A DNA stretch of 64,000 nucleotides from Gammaproteobacteria bacterium (GCA_025358295.1 JANYJY010000031.1:1-64000), one strand, 5' to 3'. Counted from the stretch's first letter, positions 48,011-57,891 are shown. Notes: generated by a model not told the origin, from the sequence alone. Numbers and translations are program-made.

Positions 48011-49354
48011 TCAGGCCGGCTTTTCGCCTAGGTCGATGGCGGGCAGCACCGTGCCTTGTGCGGTTCCGAAGCCTATTTTTGCAGCGCCGGCTCGTTCGCA
48101 CCACCCACGAAAGATGACCGTATCGCCGTCCTGCAGAAAACTGCGGGTTTCGTCGCGCGCGATCTGAATGCTCGTGCTGCCGCCCGCACTGAGTTCCAAC
48201 AGCGATCCCGCTTCTCCCGGCGTCGGACCTGATTGGGTGCCGGTGCCCAGCAAATCACCGGCCCGCAAATCGCATCCGTTGATGGTGTGATGAGCAACGA
48301 GCTGCGCAATCGTCCAATACGCGTGTCGAAATGTAGTGGAGGAAAGACGCTGCGGGGGTTCGCGCCGTTCGCGCATGGCCGCGCTTTGAATCAACGCCTC
48401 GAGGCGAATGTCGATCGCGCCCGCGCGACGATTCGTTGGCGAATCCAAATACGGCAGCAGAGCAGAGGCGCCTTGCGGCCGCTCGAATGGCACGCGGTAA
48501 GGAGCCAGCGCCTGCAAGGTGACCACCCAGGGCGATATCGTCGTCGCAAAATTCTTTGCCAAGAACGGACCCAGGGGTTGGTATTCCCAGGCCTGAATGT
48601 CACGCGCGGACCAGTCATTCAGCAGGCACATGCCGAAGATATGTTCTTCCGCATCCTGCATTGAAATCCGCGCGCCGCGGGCATTGCCCGCACCGACAAA
48701 AATGCCGAGTTCGAGTTCGTAATCCAGCCGCACACTGGGACCGACGACGGGTTGCGTGGTACCCGGCGGGAGCCGCTGGCCCAGCGGTCTGTGGAAGGTC
48801 TGTCCCGACACACCGATGGATGAACTGCGGCCGTGGTAGCCGATGGGAACCCATTGATAATTCGGCAGCAGGGGATTATCAGGCCGCATCATGCGCCCGA
48901 CCGCCGTGGCGTGATGAATGGAAGTATAAAAATCAGTGTAATCGCCGATTTGCGCCGGCAGCGAGAATTGCGCGTCGCTTTGCGCCACCAGGCAGGGTTG
49001 CAAGCCTGCCTGCAGTCTCGATCCCATCAATAACGCTTCGAAAAGGGCGCGCCGCACGGCGCTCCAGACGCCGGGCCCCAACCGCATCAAGGCATTGAGC
49101 GAGGGTTGTGCGGCGGCGCGGATTCCGATCTCGGCTTCGCCCCGAAAAGAGCCCAGCCCGGCGGCGGCCGCGAGATCGACAATTTGATCACCGATGGCCA
49201 CCCCACCGCGAAACTCTTCCGCGGTTCCGTCGCGACGGAATACCGCGAACGGTAGGTTTTGGATGGGAAAGTCACTGTCGGCCCGATTGGCCGAAGCCAC
49301 CCAACTGTGCGCACGCGGATCGTGCGTCTCATCGAGAGACGTGCGATCGGTCAC
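48011..49354 (-). CDS. fahA: Fumarylacetoacetase
   Basis: 447 residues from the GTG at 49354, which overlaps the hmgA stop (GTGA); the open frame further upstream runs into hmgA. Family segments are [72 protein letters not shown] and [12 protein letters not shown]. It cleaves fumarylacetoacetate to fumarate and acetoacetate, the last step of tyrosine breakdown. No maleylacetoacetate isomerase gene is adjacent, so that step is elsewhere or glutathione-independent. Confidence 0.95.
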   Translation of the reverse strand: MTDRTSLDETHDPRAHSWVASANRADSDFPIQNLPFAVFRRDGTAEEFRGGVAIGDQIVDLAAAAGLGSFRGEAEIGIRAAAQPSLNALMRLGPGVWSAVRRALFEALLMGSRLQAGLQPCLVAQSDAQFSLPAQIGDYTDFYTSIHHATAVGRMMRPDNPLLPNYQWVPIGYHGRSSSIGVSGQTFHRPLGQRLPPGTTQPVVGPSVRLDYELELGIFVGAGNARGARISMQDAEEHIFGMCLLNDWSARDIQAWEYQPLGPFLAKNFATTISPWVVTLQALAPYRVPFERPQGASALLPYLDSPTNRRAGAIDIRLEALIQSAAMRERREPPQRLSSTTFRHAYWTIAQLVAHHTINGCDLRAGDLLGTGTQSGPTPGEAGSLLELSAGGSTSIQIARDETRSFLQDGDTVIFRGWCERAGAAKIGFGTAQGTVLPAIDLGEKPA

Positions 49355-50673
49355 GGGCGGCTCGGGTCGAAGTGCTTTTTCAGCTCGAGCCAATTGGACA
49401 TGTAATCCGCCTGCAGCGCGGGCACGCCCTGCAATGCGCCGCGAGTCGGTTTGATCACCAGCCGCGTTTCGAACATAAATGCCATGGTGTCGGTGATATG
49501 CGTGGGGATGGAGGTGTCGGCGGCGGTTGCCTTGTCGAAGGTCGCCGCATCTGGGCCATGCCCGCTCATGCAGTTATGCAAGGACGCGCCGCCGGGGGCG
49601 AAGCCGGTACTCTTGGCGTCGTATACCCCGGATATCAATCCCATGAACTCATTGGCCACATTGCGGTGAAACCACGGCGGGCGGAAGGTGTTCTCCATGG
49701 TCAGCCAGCGCGGCGGAAATATCACCAGGTCGATATTACCCGTGCCGGGAATCTCGCTCGGGGAATGCAGCACGGTGAAAATCGACGGGTCCGGATGGTC
49801 GTAAGAAATCGAACCCATGGCATTGAAGAGACGCAGGTCGTACTTGTAAGGAGCGCAATTTCCGTGCCACGCAACCACATCGAGCGGCGAGTGATCCATG
49901 GACGCCGTCCAGAGGCGACCCAGAAATTTTCCGATCAGTTCGCACTGGCCGTCGCGATCCTCGTAGTGGGCGCGTGGCGTCAGGAAGTCGCGTGCATTGG
50001 CGAGTCCGTTGGAGCCGATGACGCCAAGGTCGGGCAACCTTAAAGCTGTGCCGAAATTCTCGCAAATATATCCGCGTACGGCACCTGAGTTCAGGCGTAC
50101 GCGAAACCGCAAGCCGCGTGGAATAACGGCAATTTCCTGCGGCTCGACGCGCAGTCGGCCCAGTTCGGTGTCGATGTCGAGTGAGCCGAGCTGCGGCACG
50201 ATGAGCAATTCGCCGTCGGCGTCGTAGAAAAATCGCTCCCGCATCGATTGATTGGCGGCGTACAAATAGATGGCGCATCCCGAATGGGCTTCGGGAGAAC
50301 CATTGCCGGCCATGGGCACCAGCCCAGCGATGAAATCCGTGGGTTGGCTGGGCAGTGGCAGGGGATCCCAGCGTAGTTGATCGGGCGAGGTCGGCATATC
50401 GCTCGGCGCCTCGTCAATTCGCGCATGTTCCAGGCGCTGAAACGGCCGGTGGGTTACCGAAGGGCGAATACGGTACAGCCAGGAACGGCGGTTGGTGTGC
50501 CGCGGAGCCGTGAATGCGGTGCCGGAGAATTGTTCCGCATACAATCCGTACGGGCAGCGTTGCGGCGAATTGCGGCCCGACGGCAGGGCTCCGGGCAACG
50601 CTTCGGTGGCAAATTCATTGCCGAATCCGTTTTGGTATCCGGGCTCATCGGGTTGTGACACGATTGCGCTCAC
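49351..50673 (-). CDS. hmgA: Homogentisate 1,2-dioxygenase
   Basis: 440 residues of the iron-dependent ring-cleaving enzyme that opens homogentisate. Recognisable blocks are [45 protein letters not shown], the cupin part [32 protein letters not shown], and [29 protein letters not shown], which carries iron-ligand His/Glu positions. It starts with GTG at 50673 and has no clear Shine-Dalgarno sequence. It is the first gene of a hmgA-fahA operon, facing a MetF-like gene across a 75-base region with a palindrome. Confidence 0.96.
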   Translation of the reverse strand: MSAIVSQPDEPGYQNGFGNEFATEALPGALPSGRNSPQRCPYGLYAEQFSGTAFTAPRHTNRRSWLYRIRPSVTHRPFQRLEHARIDEAPSDMPTSPDQLRWDPLPLPSQPTDFIAGLVPMAGNGSPEAHSGCAIYLYAANQSMRERFFYDADGELLIVPQLGSLDIDTELGRLRVEPQEIAVIPRGLRFRVRLNSGAVRGYICENFGTALRLPDLGVIGSNGLANARDFLTPRAHYEDRDGQCELIGKFLGRLWTASMDHSPLDVVAWHGNCAPYKYDLRLFNAMGSISYDHPDPSIFTVLHSPSEIPGTGNIDLVIFPPRWLTMENTFRPPWFHRNVANEFMGLISGVYDAKSTGFAPGGASLHNCMSGHGPDAATFDKATAADTSIPTHITDTMAFMFETRLVIKPTRGALQGVPALQADYMSNWLELKKHFDPSRP

Positions 50674-50685
50674 AAAAGTTATTCA

Positions 50686-50712
50686 GACTGTGGGTCGGCC
50701 AAACCCACAGTC
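50686..50712. promoter_or_regulatory. Perfect 10-base inverted repeat in the hmgA/MetF-like divergent promoter
   Basis: GACTGTGGGT (50686-50695) and ACCCACAGTC (50703-50712) form a perfect 10-base inverted repeat with a 7-base centre. It occupies most of the 75-base gap between the divergent hmgA and MetF-like genes and abuts a perfect -10 hexamer. This is the classic layout of an operator for a dimeric repressor or activator. Homogentisate operons are often controlled by IclR- or MarR-type regulators, but no such gene is in the window, so the binding protein is unknown. Confidence 0.6.
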
Positions 50713-50718
50713 TATAAT
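50713..50718 (+). promoter_or_regulatory. -10 element of the MetF-like gene promoter
   Basis: TATAAT lies 30 bases before the ATG at 50749 and immediately after the inverted repeat. The expected -35 position (50690-50695, GTGGGT) is a poor match to TTGACA and lies in the left arm of the repeat, which suggests the promoter depends on a protein bound there. Confidence 0.5.
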
Positions 50719-50748
50719 ATTGGGGCAACCGAGTCGCGAACTGCACAT

Positions 50749-51693
50749 ATGGTCAAGGTCAGTCTACCGGAACGTGCGCCGTCCGCGGCGCAGGAGCTGA
50801 AGGGTCGAATCGTCTCTTTTATGCAGGGAGCGTCCACGGAAATTACGCCGTCCGAGGAAATCCGGCTGCCCGAGCTCACCCGCGTGCTGCCGGCTGGTAC
50901 TGCCGTCTATGTGGCCCATACACCGAATGCGAGCTTCGCGCAGGTGATCCATGCCGCACTTGCCGTGCGGCGTGCCGGCTTTCTCGCGACACCACATATC
51001 GCCGTCAGGCGCCTAGCGGATGCCTCGATGTTGCGGACCGGACTCGCGGAATTGCGCGCGGGCGGCGTCGAACATATCTTGTTGATCGCCGGCGATGCGC
51101 CCAAACCGGTCGGGGAATTCAGCAGCACCCTGGATGTGCTCCACGCCGCGATCGTGGAGGAATCTGGCATTGCCTGCGTCGGCGTCGCCGGACATCCGGA
51201 GGGCCACAATGCCGTCGCGCCGGCCTCGCTGTGGCAAGCGCTCGAGGCCAAACAGAATATAGCCGCGGCGTCGGCGCTGAACATGCATGTCGTTACGCAG
51301 TTCGGACTCGATGGCGGCGCGTTCAGGATTTGGGCGAATGAACTCGTGCGCCGCAGGATTCGCCTGCCCGTGCGGGTCGGCATCGCAGGCCCCGCGCCCA
51401 TTGCAAAACTGGCGCATTTTGCGATCCAGTGCGGAATCGCGGCGTCCATGCGTGCTTTGACGCGCAATTTGAGCACGGCTGCCCACTCGTCAATCTTATC
51501 CTTAAGTCCCGATCAGCACCTGCTGAGGCTGCTGGCCTCGCCACTGCCGCCGCAAATCGTCGCTCCGCATTTCTTTGCGTTCGGCGGCGCGCTCGAGACT
51601 GCGCGGTGGATGCGCAGCATCGCCGCGGGGGACTTCGACATCAATGCGCAGGTTGCGCAATTCAATATCCCGGGCTCCGCAGCTCGAGCCTAG
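50749..51693 (+). CDS. Divergent MetF-like (methylenetetrahydrofolate reductase family) protein
   Basis: 314 residues with the MetF TIM-barrel outline: a VYVAHTPNASFAQVIHAALAV strand, LATPHIAVRRLAD in place of APHLTC, VEHILLIAGDAPKPVG in place of the LRGDPP loop, GVAGHPEGH, and VTQFGLDGGAFRIW. Several folate and FAD contact positions differ from classical MetF, so it may act on a different one-carbon or folate substrate. It is divergent from hmgA and shares its regulatory region, which is an unusual partnership. Its stop overlaps the convergent M20 peptidase gene by four bases. Confidence 0.75.
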   Translation: MVKVSLPERAPSAAQELKGRIVSFMQGASTEITPSEEIRLPELTRVLPAGTAVYVAHTPNASFAQVIHAALAVRRAGFLATPHIAVRRLADASMLRTGLAELRAGGVEHILLIAGDAPKPVGEFSSTLDVLHAAIVEESGIACVGVAGHPEGHNAVAPASLWQALEAKQNIAAASALNMHVVTQFGLDGGAFRIWANELVRRRIRLPVRVGIAGPAPIAKLAHFAIQCGIAASMRALTRNLSTAAHSSILSLSPDQHLLRLLASPLPPQIVAPHFFAFGGALETARWMRSIAAGDFDINAQVAQFNIPGSAARA

Positions 51694-53096
51694 GGCGCGC
51701 TACTCATGGTCTTGAGTAACCGATACGTGAACTCGACGCTTTCGTCGAAGGCCTGCACGCCGACACGTTCGTCGCGGCCATGCGCGCGGTTTTCATCCAC
51801 GTCCTGCCAGATGCCGCCGATGTTGTAGGTGGCCATGCCGGCACTGCGCGTCTGGCGGCCGTCGCTGAAGCCGGTTGCCATGGTGGGAATGATGGGCACA
51901 TTCGGCCACATAGAATCCATCAGCAGAGCTACTTTGTTCATGATCTGCGGCGTGGGCGGGGATTCCGGGCTCACGATGGGCGGCGCGTCCAGGGTGACGT
52001 GCACCGCTGGATCGGCGAGGGTGGCGACGAGGAGATGCTGCACATTCGATGCCGAGTCTCCGGGCAGCATTCGGCACTGGATAGTGGCCTTGGCGCGCTG
52101 CGGCAGCGCGTTTTCGGCGTGGCCCCCGGAAATCAAGGTTGCAACGCAGGTGGTTCGCAGCAGCGCATTGAGGCGGATATTGTCGCTCAAGCGCTCGGCC
52201 GCGGCGAGATCCGGCGGCACTTGAGCGACCGCGTGCATATCCGCGGCGAGCGTGCCGGTCTCGAGCATCGCAAACCGGTCAAAACTTGCGCGAGTCGTCG
52301 GCGTCAGTGTCACGGGAAACTTGAACGCCGCCAATCGATCGAGGCCGGCCGTCAATTTGTAGATGGCATTGTCGGGACCCGGCAGCGAGCCGTGCCCGCC
52401 GGGGCTGGTGGTTTCCAGTGTGAAGGTCAGATAAGTCTTTTCGCTGGTGCCCAAGTTGAGGAACTGGCGGCGGCCGTTCTTGGTGGCGCCGCCGCTGCCA
52501 TCGAGATTGATGACCAAGGCGGCATCGATCAAGTTGCGGTGCTCGCGTAGAAGGAACTCGGGCCCGTTGGCATCGCCGCCCGCTTCTTCGTCGGCGGTGA
52601 ACGCCGCAATGATGTCGTGATCCGGAATGTATTTTTCGCGCTTCAGCCGGATCAGGGATTCGGCCAGCGCGGCATCGCCGTCCTTCATATCGATCGTGCC
52701 GCGACCGTAGAACCAACCGTCTTGTTGAGTCAATTTAAACGGATCGACCGACCAGTCCTCGGACTTGGCTTCCACCACGTCGAGGTGCCCCAGGAATAAA
52801 ACGGCATTACCCGGGTGCTTGCCGCGATAGCGCACGATGAGGTTTCCCTTCGTTGGTTTGTTGTCCGGCTCCAGAAAAACTACATCGTCTGCCGGGAATC
52901 CCGCGCTCAAAAACCAGCCTTGAATGGCCTTCGCGGCTTCGGTTGAGCCATGCGCGTGAGTGGTGTTGATTTCCACCAGGCTTTTCAGCATGTCCCGGGC
53001 GAGTTGTTGATCGCCCGGCGGCGGCATAGTCGACGCCGATGCCGCCCATGCGCCGGTAGCTACAGCCAATCCCTGGATCAGTGTCCGTGCTTTCAT
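51690..53096 (-). CDS. M20 family metallopeptidase with signal peptide
   Basis: 468 residues from the ATG at 53096, preferred over 53111 because it opens a compact signal peptide (KARTLIQGLAVATGAWAASAS). Two-zinc-site residues are visible: His in FLGHLDVV, Asp in GRGTIDMKDGDAA, the Glu-Glu pair in TADEEAGGD, Asp in VINLDGSGG and a late His in AHGRDERVGVQAF. The insertion domain carries GGHGSLPGPDN. It is a periplasmic or secreted di/tripeptidase or amino-acyl hydrolase; the substrate is unknown. Confidence 0.92.
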   Translation of the reverse strand: MKARTLIQGLAVATGAWAASASTMPPPGDQQLARDMLKSLVEINTTHAHGSTEAAKAIQGWFLSAGFPADDVVFLEPDNKPTKGNLIVRYRGKHPGNAVLFLGHLDVVEAKSEDWSVDPFKLTQQDGWFYGRGTIDMKDGDAALAESLIRLKREKYIPDHDIIAAFTADEEAGGDANGPEFLLREHRNLIDAALVINLDGSGGATKNGRRQFLNLGTSEKTYLTFTLETTSPGGHGSLPGPDNAIYKLTAGLDRLAAFKFPVTLTPTTRASFDRFAMLETGTLAADMHAVAQVPPDLAAAERLSDNIRLNALLRTTCVATLISGGHAENALPQRAKATIQCRMLPGDSASNVQHLLVATLADPAVHVTLDAPPIVSPESPPTPQIMNKVALLMDSMWPNVPIIPTMATGFSDGRQTRSAGMATYNIGGIWQDVDENRAHGRDERVGVQAFDESVEFTYRLLKTMSSAP

Positions 53097-53160
53097 TTGA
53101 GTTTTTCCCATGCTTGCGGTTCACTAAACGGAATACCCGAATCAAAGGACCATTCGAACG

Positions 53161-53736
53161 ATGAAAAGCGGCAGATTGGAGGCCTTCAGTGATGGCGTCG
53201 TCGCCATCATTATCACCATCATGGTGTTGGAGCTCAAGGTGCCGCACGGCGAGACTGTGGACGCGCTGGTGCCCATGATTCCCCTGTTCTTGAGCTATGT
53301 TCTGAGCTTTGTCTACGTGGGCATTTACTGGAACAACCACCATCACATGCTGCATACCTGCGCGGAAGTCACCGGTGGCATTCTGTGGGCCAATCTGCAC
53401 CTTTTGTTCTGGCTCTCTTTATTCCCGGTCACGACGGCTTGGATCGGCGAGAACCATCTTGCCGCCGCACCGTCGGTTCTGTATGGCGTGGTGCTGCTGA
53501 TGGCCGCCATTGCTTACTGGATTCTGCAGCAGAGCATCATTGCTGCGCAGGGGCCGGCTTCGCTGCTCAAGAAGGCGGTGCGCGGCGACTGGAAGGGTAA
53601 GCTGTCCCCGGTTCTGTACTTGACCGGGGTTGCCGTGGCATGCCGCGCCCCCTGGCTGGCTCAGGCAATTTATATCCTGGTTGCCCTGCTTTGGCTCGTG
53701 CCCGACCGCCGAATCGAGAACGTGCTGGCTAAATAA
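53161..53736 (+). CDS. TMEM175/DUF1211 family potassium-channel-like membrane protein
   Basis: 191 residues with six short helices. The signature FSDGVVAIIITIMVLEL (F-S-D-G-V-x-A-I) is the pore-lining motif of TMEM175 channels, which pass potassium; IYWNNHHHMLH is the conserved second motif. Bacterial members have this single-repeat form and work as tetramers. It sits alone, and its last eight bases overlap the convergent CoA-transferase gene. Confidence 0.88.
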   Translation: MKSGRLEAFSDGVVAIIITIMVLELKVPHGETVDALVPMIPLFLSYVLSFVYVGIYWNNHHHMLHTCAEVTGGILWANLHLLFWLSLFPVTTAWIGENHLAAAPSVLYGVVLLMAAIAYWILQQSIIAAQGPASLLKKAVRGDWKGKLSPVLYLTGVAVACRAPWLAQAIYILVALLWLVPDRRIENVLAK

Positions 53737-54952
53737 TTCCTTTCGCTTTCAAGGCGTCGATGTCTGCCGCAGACATGCCCAAGCGCCGTTCGAGCACGTC
53801 GCGAGTTTGCGCTCCCAGGAGCGGCGGAGCGGAGCGATAGGTCACCGGTGTTTCCGACAGGCGCAGGGGGCTTGCTACCAGAGATACCGTGCCGGCAACG
53901 GGATGGGGCAGTTCGACACGCATGGCGCGAGCTTGGACTTGCGGATCCGCGAAGACGCCTTCCAGGGTGTTAATCGGACCGGCGGGAACGCCGACCTCCT
54001 CGAGCGCGTCGACCCAGTGGGCGGTGGGATGCGTCACGGTAACCGCACTGAGAGTATTGACCAATTCAATTCGATTGGCGACGCGTTGCTTATTGGTGGC
54101 GTAGTTTGGATCGAGCGCGAGATCGGAGAGCCCCATGACGCCGCACAGCCGCGCAAACTGCGCGTCATTGCCGACGGCAATGATCAGGTACCCGTCGCTG
54201 GTGGGAAAATCCTGGTAGGGCACGAGATTCGGATGGGCGTTTCCCGTGCGTCGCGGGGCGCTGCCGCTGACCAGGTAATTCATTGCCTGATTGGCAAGAC
54301 AGGCAACCTGGACGTCGAGTAGGCCGATGTCGATGTGCTGTCCCAGCCCGGTTTGTTCGCGGTGCGCCAGCGCAGCGAGAACACCGATGGCGGCGTACAG
54401 TCCGGTGAGAATATCCGTCACGGCGACGCCCGCTTTTTGTGGTCCGGCGCCCGGCTCATCGTCCCGGCGTCCGGTGATGCTCATCAGGCCGCCCATGGCC
54501 TGCACCAACAAGTCGTAGCCGGCGCGCGGCGCATAAGGGCCGGTTTGTCCAAATCCGGTAATGGAGCAGTAGATGAGTCCTGGATTGAGCGCGCGCAGCG
54601 ACGCATAGTCCAATCCATAGGCCTGAAGGCCGCCGACCTTGAAGTTCTCCAGCACCACATCGGATTTGAGCGCCAGTTCGCGAATGATGGCTTGGCCCTC
54701 CGCCGTCGTAAAATCCACGGTGACGGATTGCTTGTTGCGGTTGGCGCACAAATAGTAAGCCGCATCGGCGCCGTCGTTTCCTTGCGCATCGCGCAAGAAA
54801 GGCGGACCCCAGCTGCGCGTGTCGTCGCCCATGCCGGGCCGCTCGATCTTAATGACGTCCGCGCCCAGGTCGGCCAGGACCTGTCCCGCCCAGGGGCCCG
54901 CCAGGACCCGCGAAAGATCCAGCACCCTGAGGTGTGAAAGCGCACTATTCAT
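53729..54952 (-). CDS. Class III (CaiB/BaiF) CoA-transferase, probably for glutarate
   Basis: 407 residues with the type III pattern: LRVLDLSRVLAGPWAGQVLADLGADVIKIERPG at the N terminus, VDFTTAEGQAIIREL, the catalytic Asp in AVTDILTGLYAAIG, and GQHIDIGLLDVQVACL. It moves CoA between carboxylic acids through an aspartyl anhydride. It is divergent from the glutaryl-CoA dehydrogenase gene, whose substrate a succinyl-CoA:glutarate CoA-transferase would make, as with human SUGCT, so glutarate activation is a sensible assignment by context. Confidence 0.9.
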   Translation of the reverse strand: MNSALSHLRVLDLSRVLAGPWAGQVLADLGADVIKIERPGMGDDTRSWGPPFLRDAQGNDGADAAYYLCANRNKQSVTVDFTTAEGQAIIRELALKSDVVLENFKVGGLQAYGLDYASLRALNPGLIYCSITGFGQTGPYAPRAGYDLLVQAMGGLMSITGRRDDEPGAGPQKAGVAVTDILTGLYAAIGVLAALAHREQTGLGQHIDIGLLDVQVACLANQAMNYLVSGSAPRRTGNAHPNLVPYQDFPTSDGYLIIAVGNDAQFARLCGVMGLSDLALDPNYATNKQRVANRIELVNTLSAVTVTHPTAHWVDALEEVGVPAGPINTLEGVFADPQVQARAMRVELPHPVAGTVSLVASPLRLSETPVTYRSAPPLLGAQTRDVLERRLGMSAADIDALKAKGII

Positions 54953-55039
54953 GGGGACAACTTAGCATGATCGAAAGGCACACCGGCCCTCAAGATTATG
55001 CGATGCTTTGCAACCTCGAAGGGGACGGAAGGCTGGACT

Positions 55040-56218
55040 ATGACGCGTGGTAGTTTTCATTGGGACGATCCGTTGTTGCTCGATGGGCAGCTGACGGATG
55101 AGGAAAAAATGGTGCGCGACGCCGCACGCGACTATGCGCAGGGCCGGCTGGCGCCGCGCGTCGTCGACGCCTTTCGCCGCGAGTTCACCGACCCCGCCAT
55201 TTTCAAGGAAATGGGCGAGCTGGGATTGTTGGGCGCGACCATCCCCGTGGAATTCGGCGGCGGCGGCCTGAATTATGTCAGCTACGGACTCATCGCACGC
55301 GAGGTCGAGCGCATCGATTCGGGATACCGATCCATGATGAGCGTGCAGTCCTCGCTCGTCATGCTGCCGATCGACCGCTTCGGCACGGAGGCTCAGAAGC
55401 GCAAATATTTGCCCGCGCTGGCGCGCGGCGACTTGATCGGCTGTTTCGGCCTGACAGAGCCCAACCATGGGTCTGATCCCGGCAGCATGATCACTCGTGC
55501 CCGCAGCGCCGACGGCGGCTACCGCCTGTCGGGCGCCAAAACGTGGATCTCCAATAGTCCCATTGCCGATGTGTTCGTGGTGTGGGCGAAGACCGACGAT
55601 GATGTGATTCGCGGGTTCATTCTCGAGAAGGGCTGGAAGGGCCTGGCGGCGCCGACCATTCACGGCAAGGTGGGACTGCGGGCCTCCATCACCGGACAGA
55701 TTCTCATGGACGAAGTTTTCGTCCCCGAGGAAAATCTATTACCGGGAGTCAAGGGATTGAAGGGGCCGTTCACCTGTCTAGATTCGGCGCGTTACGGTAT
55801 ATCCTGGGGCGCCCTCGGTGCGGCCGAAGATTGTTGGCATACCGCGCGTCAATATGTCCTGGACCGCAAGCAATTCGGCCGCCCGCTCGCCGCCAATCAG
55901 CTGATTCAAAAGAAGCTGGTCGACATGCAAACGGAAATCACGCTGGCGCTGCAGGGGTGCCTGCGTCTTGGCCGCATGAAGGACGAGGGGACTGCGTCAG
56001 TCGAGATCACCTCCATGCTCAAGCGCAATTCCTGCGGCAAGTCATTGGACGTGGCGCGCGCCGCGCGCGACATGCTGGGCGGCAACGGTATTTCAGACGA
56101 GTTCGGCGTGGCCCGCCATCTGGTGAATCTCGAAGTGGTCAACACCTACGAGGGCACACACGATATTCACGCGCTCATCTTGGGAAGAGCGCAGACCGGG
56201 ATTGCGGCGTTCAGCTGA
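55040..56218 (+). CDS. gcdH: Glutaryl-CoA dehydrogenase-type acyl-CoA dehydrogenase
   Basis: 392 residues from the ATG at 55040 (GGAAGG upstream). The ACAD fold and the GCDH-like set of residues are seen in [82 protein letters not shown], and the catalytic Glu in [12 protein letters not shown]. The enzyme oxidises and decarboxylates glutaryl-CoA to crotonyl-CoA in lysine and tryptophan breakdown, passing electrons to ETF. Divergent pairing with a CoA-transferase supports the call. Confidence 0.92.
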   Translation: MTRGSFHWDDPLLLDGQLTDEEKMVRDAARDYAQGRLAPRVVDAFRREFTDPAIFKEMGELGLLGATIPVEFGGGGLNYVSYGLIAREVERIDSGYRSMMSVQSSLVMLPIDRFGTEAQKRKYLPALARGDLIGCFGLTEPNHGSDPGSMITRARSADGGYRLSGAKTWISNSPIADVFVVWAKTDDDVIRGFILEKGWKGLAAPTIHGKVGLRASITGQILMDEVFVPEENLLPGVKGLKGPFTCLDSARYGISWGALGAAEDCWHTARQYVLDRKQFGRPLAANQLIQKKLVDMQTEITLALQGCLRLGRMKDEGTASVEITSMLKRNSCGKSLDVARAARDMLGGNGISDEFGVARHLVNLEVVNTYEGTHDIHALILGRAQTGIAAFS

Positions 56219-56220
56219 CC

Positions 56221-56910
56221 TTACGGATAGCCGGGCGAGGCTGCCCCCGATGCGCGGGGGACCCTAAACAGCGGCTTTAGTCCCACGGTCCACACAGCGT
56301 TCGTCGGCGCAGCGGCGCCCGGCGCAGCGGCGCCCGACGAATCGGCGCCCACTGTGATCCGGCGAGCCGTGGATTCTTCAGTACGCTCCAAGCTCGGATG
56401 CCAAACGCGCACCGAGTATTCACCGGGCGGCATATCCTCGATGGTGGCGGTTCCCGCGATTTCGGTCTTCGCGAAGAACGGAGTTTCGGACACGTAGATA
56501 TAGCCCACCATCCAGTCGTGAATGTTACAGCCCAAGACCACGACGCCCGGCTTGTCGAAGACCACGGGCGGTGCGGTAGTGCCGCCATACAGCGGCAACT
56601 CGAACTTCTTGGCAGGGGAGAAGGAATAGACCTGGTGGCGAACATGATCGCTGTTGGGAAACAGCACCTTCGAACCCACGTATACCGTTTTCACATAGGG
56701 CACGAATTGCTTGTCCACCTGATCGACGGCATCGCCCAACGGCCTGACTCGCTGGGCGGCTCTAGGGTCCAAGAGCGTGGCCAATATCACCGCGTCGGAT
56801 ACCAATTTACCGTGTTGATCTTTCACCATCACGCGCAGCTCGGCGCCCTGTCCCGGCGCAGTTGCCGCGATCAGAATCAGGCCGGCTCCCGCTGCAAGTA
56901 GTCTGTTCAT
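56221..56910 (-). CDS. Exported cupredoxin-like protein (methylamine-utilization-type)
   Basis: 229 residues with a signal peptide (LLAAGAGLILIAATAPGQGA). A cupredoxin-like beta sandwich includes FPNSDHVRHQVYSFSP, then LGCNIHDWMVGYIYVSET, which carries a His-Cys-His-Met-type copper set. An Ig-like insertion follows (TIEDMPPGEYSVRVWHP). The GCNIHDWM motif is characteristic of the 'methylamine utilization protein' group, which is widespread and mostly unstudied. The tail has a low-complexity GAAAPGAAAP stretch. It ends directly before the convergent gcdH gene and follows the beta-barrel gene on the same strand with no gap. Confidence 0.8.
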   Translation of the reverse strand: MNRLLAAGAGLILIAATAPGQGAELRVMVKDQHGKLVSDAVILATLLDPRAAQRVRPLGDAVDQVDKQFVPYVKTVYVGSKVLFPNSDHVRHQVYSFSPAKKFELPLYGGTTAPPVVFDKPGVVVLGCNIHDWMVGYIYVSETPFFAKTEIAGTATIEDMPPGEYSVRVWHPSLERTEESTARRITVGADSSGAAAPGAAAPTNAVWTVGLKPLFRVPRASGAASPGYP

Positions 56911-57846
56911 CTAGAATTGGTGATCCCAGGTTATTTCCACGATCGACTTGATATAATTGTTGCCGCCTTCCGCGTGTGTATCGAAGCGCTGGAATCCGCA
57001 CGAGATCAAGTTGTGCGCAGTGGGCGAGTAGTTGAATCCGACGCGAAATCCGTAGGTCGTGCCCTTGATCCGGTACGCGTAGTCTGCCGGCCCGAAAGCC
57101 GGGTCCTCCGCCAGCGCGCGGGACACTGCGTACACGTTATAGTTCGGTTGCGTCGTGGACACGACGTCGCCCCGCCGGCCCATGAGCCCCAACGCAAGAT
57201 AAACATTCCCGCTCAACGCATATTCCACATTCAATCTGAGGCTGTGATCCACTTGACTGTACGCGTCGCCGGACAAGCCAGGCACCAGTTCTTCGTGAGT
57301 ACGAGCGACCAAATCTTCGAATGTGTACTCTGCCCATAGGTTCCAGCGTTCATCGATGCGCCGTCCGGAGGCAAGCGTCGCGTGATACGCCCAGGCGTTG
57401 CGGTAGCTATAGTCGTAGCTCGATCGGCCCACGGTGATGCCGGCGCGCGCCCAAGGGACGAAGGGTCCGAGCCCCCATTTCTTCTTGAGCGAGAGCATGG
57501 CGTCCACGGACGCATTGTTCAGACCGTTAACTTGACGATACCGCTCGCCGTGGAGATTGCCGCCCACTGTCAGGCTGTAACCATCGCTCAAGGGCAATAG
57601 CTGAAACATCGAAAGGCTGGCTTTGAGGGTGGAGTCGGCAACGATATCGGATGCGGGTTGCGCATTGCCGACATTGCTGTCGTGCCGCAGGCCGGCTTCC
57701 GTACCCACCGTCCAATCGCCTTGTGCGGCGTAGGGTGTCCCCCCCAGGATGATGGCCCCACCAAAGGCCCGCAGGACCGTCGTGAATGCATGGCTGGGCT
57801 TGAGTGTTTGCCCTGTGAGGGCATCCGTACACGTGTTGAGTCGCAC
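56911..57846 (-). CDS. Outer-membrane beta-barrel protein of unknown function
   Basis: 311 residues. A signal-like hydrophobic segment (VLRAFGGAIILGGTPYAAQG) precedes amphipathic strands with alternating polar and aromatic residues and a C terminus ending in WDHQF, where the terminal Phe is the outer-membrane-insertion signal. Strand pairs such as DGYSLTVGGNLHGERYRQV and KGTTYGFRVGFNYSPT fit a 12-16-strand barrel. It is immediately upstream of the cupredoxin-like gene, so the two probably form a pair that handles copper or a redox partner at the outer membrane, by inference. Confidence 0.75.
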   Translation of the reverse strand: MRLNTCTDALTGQTLKPSHAFTTVLRAFGGAIILGGTPYAAQGDWTVGTEAGLRHDSNVGNAQPASDIVADSTLKASLSMFQLLPLSDGYSLTVGGNLHGERYRQVNGLNNASVDAMLSLKKKWGLGPFVPWARAGITVGRSSYDYSYRNAWAYHATLASGRRIDERWNLWAEYTFEDLVARTHEELVPGLSGDAYSQVDHSLRLNVEYALSGNVYLALGLMGRRGDVVSTTQPNYNVYAVSRALAEDPAFGPADYAYRIKGTTYGFRVGFNYSPTAHNLISCGFQRFDTHAEGGNNYIKSIVEITWDHQF

Positions 57847-57891
57847 GTCCTATATTATGCAGAGTCCGCAGACGCTGCGTATGTTTACCTG

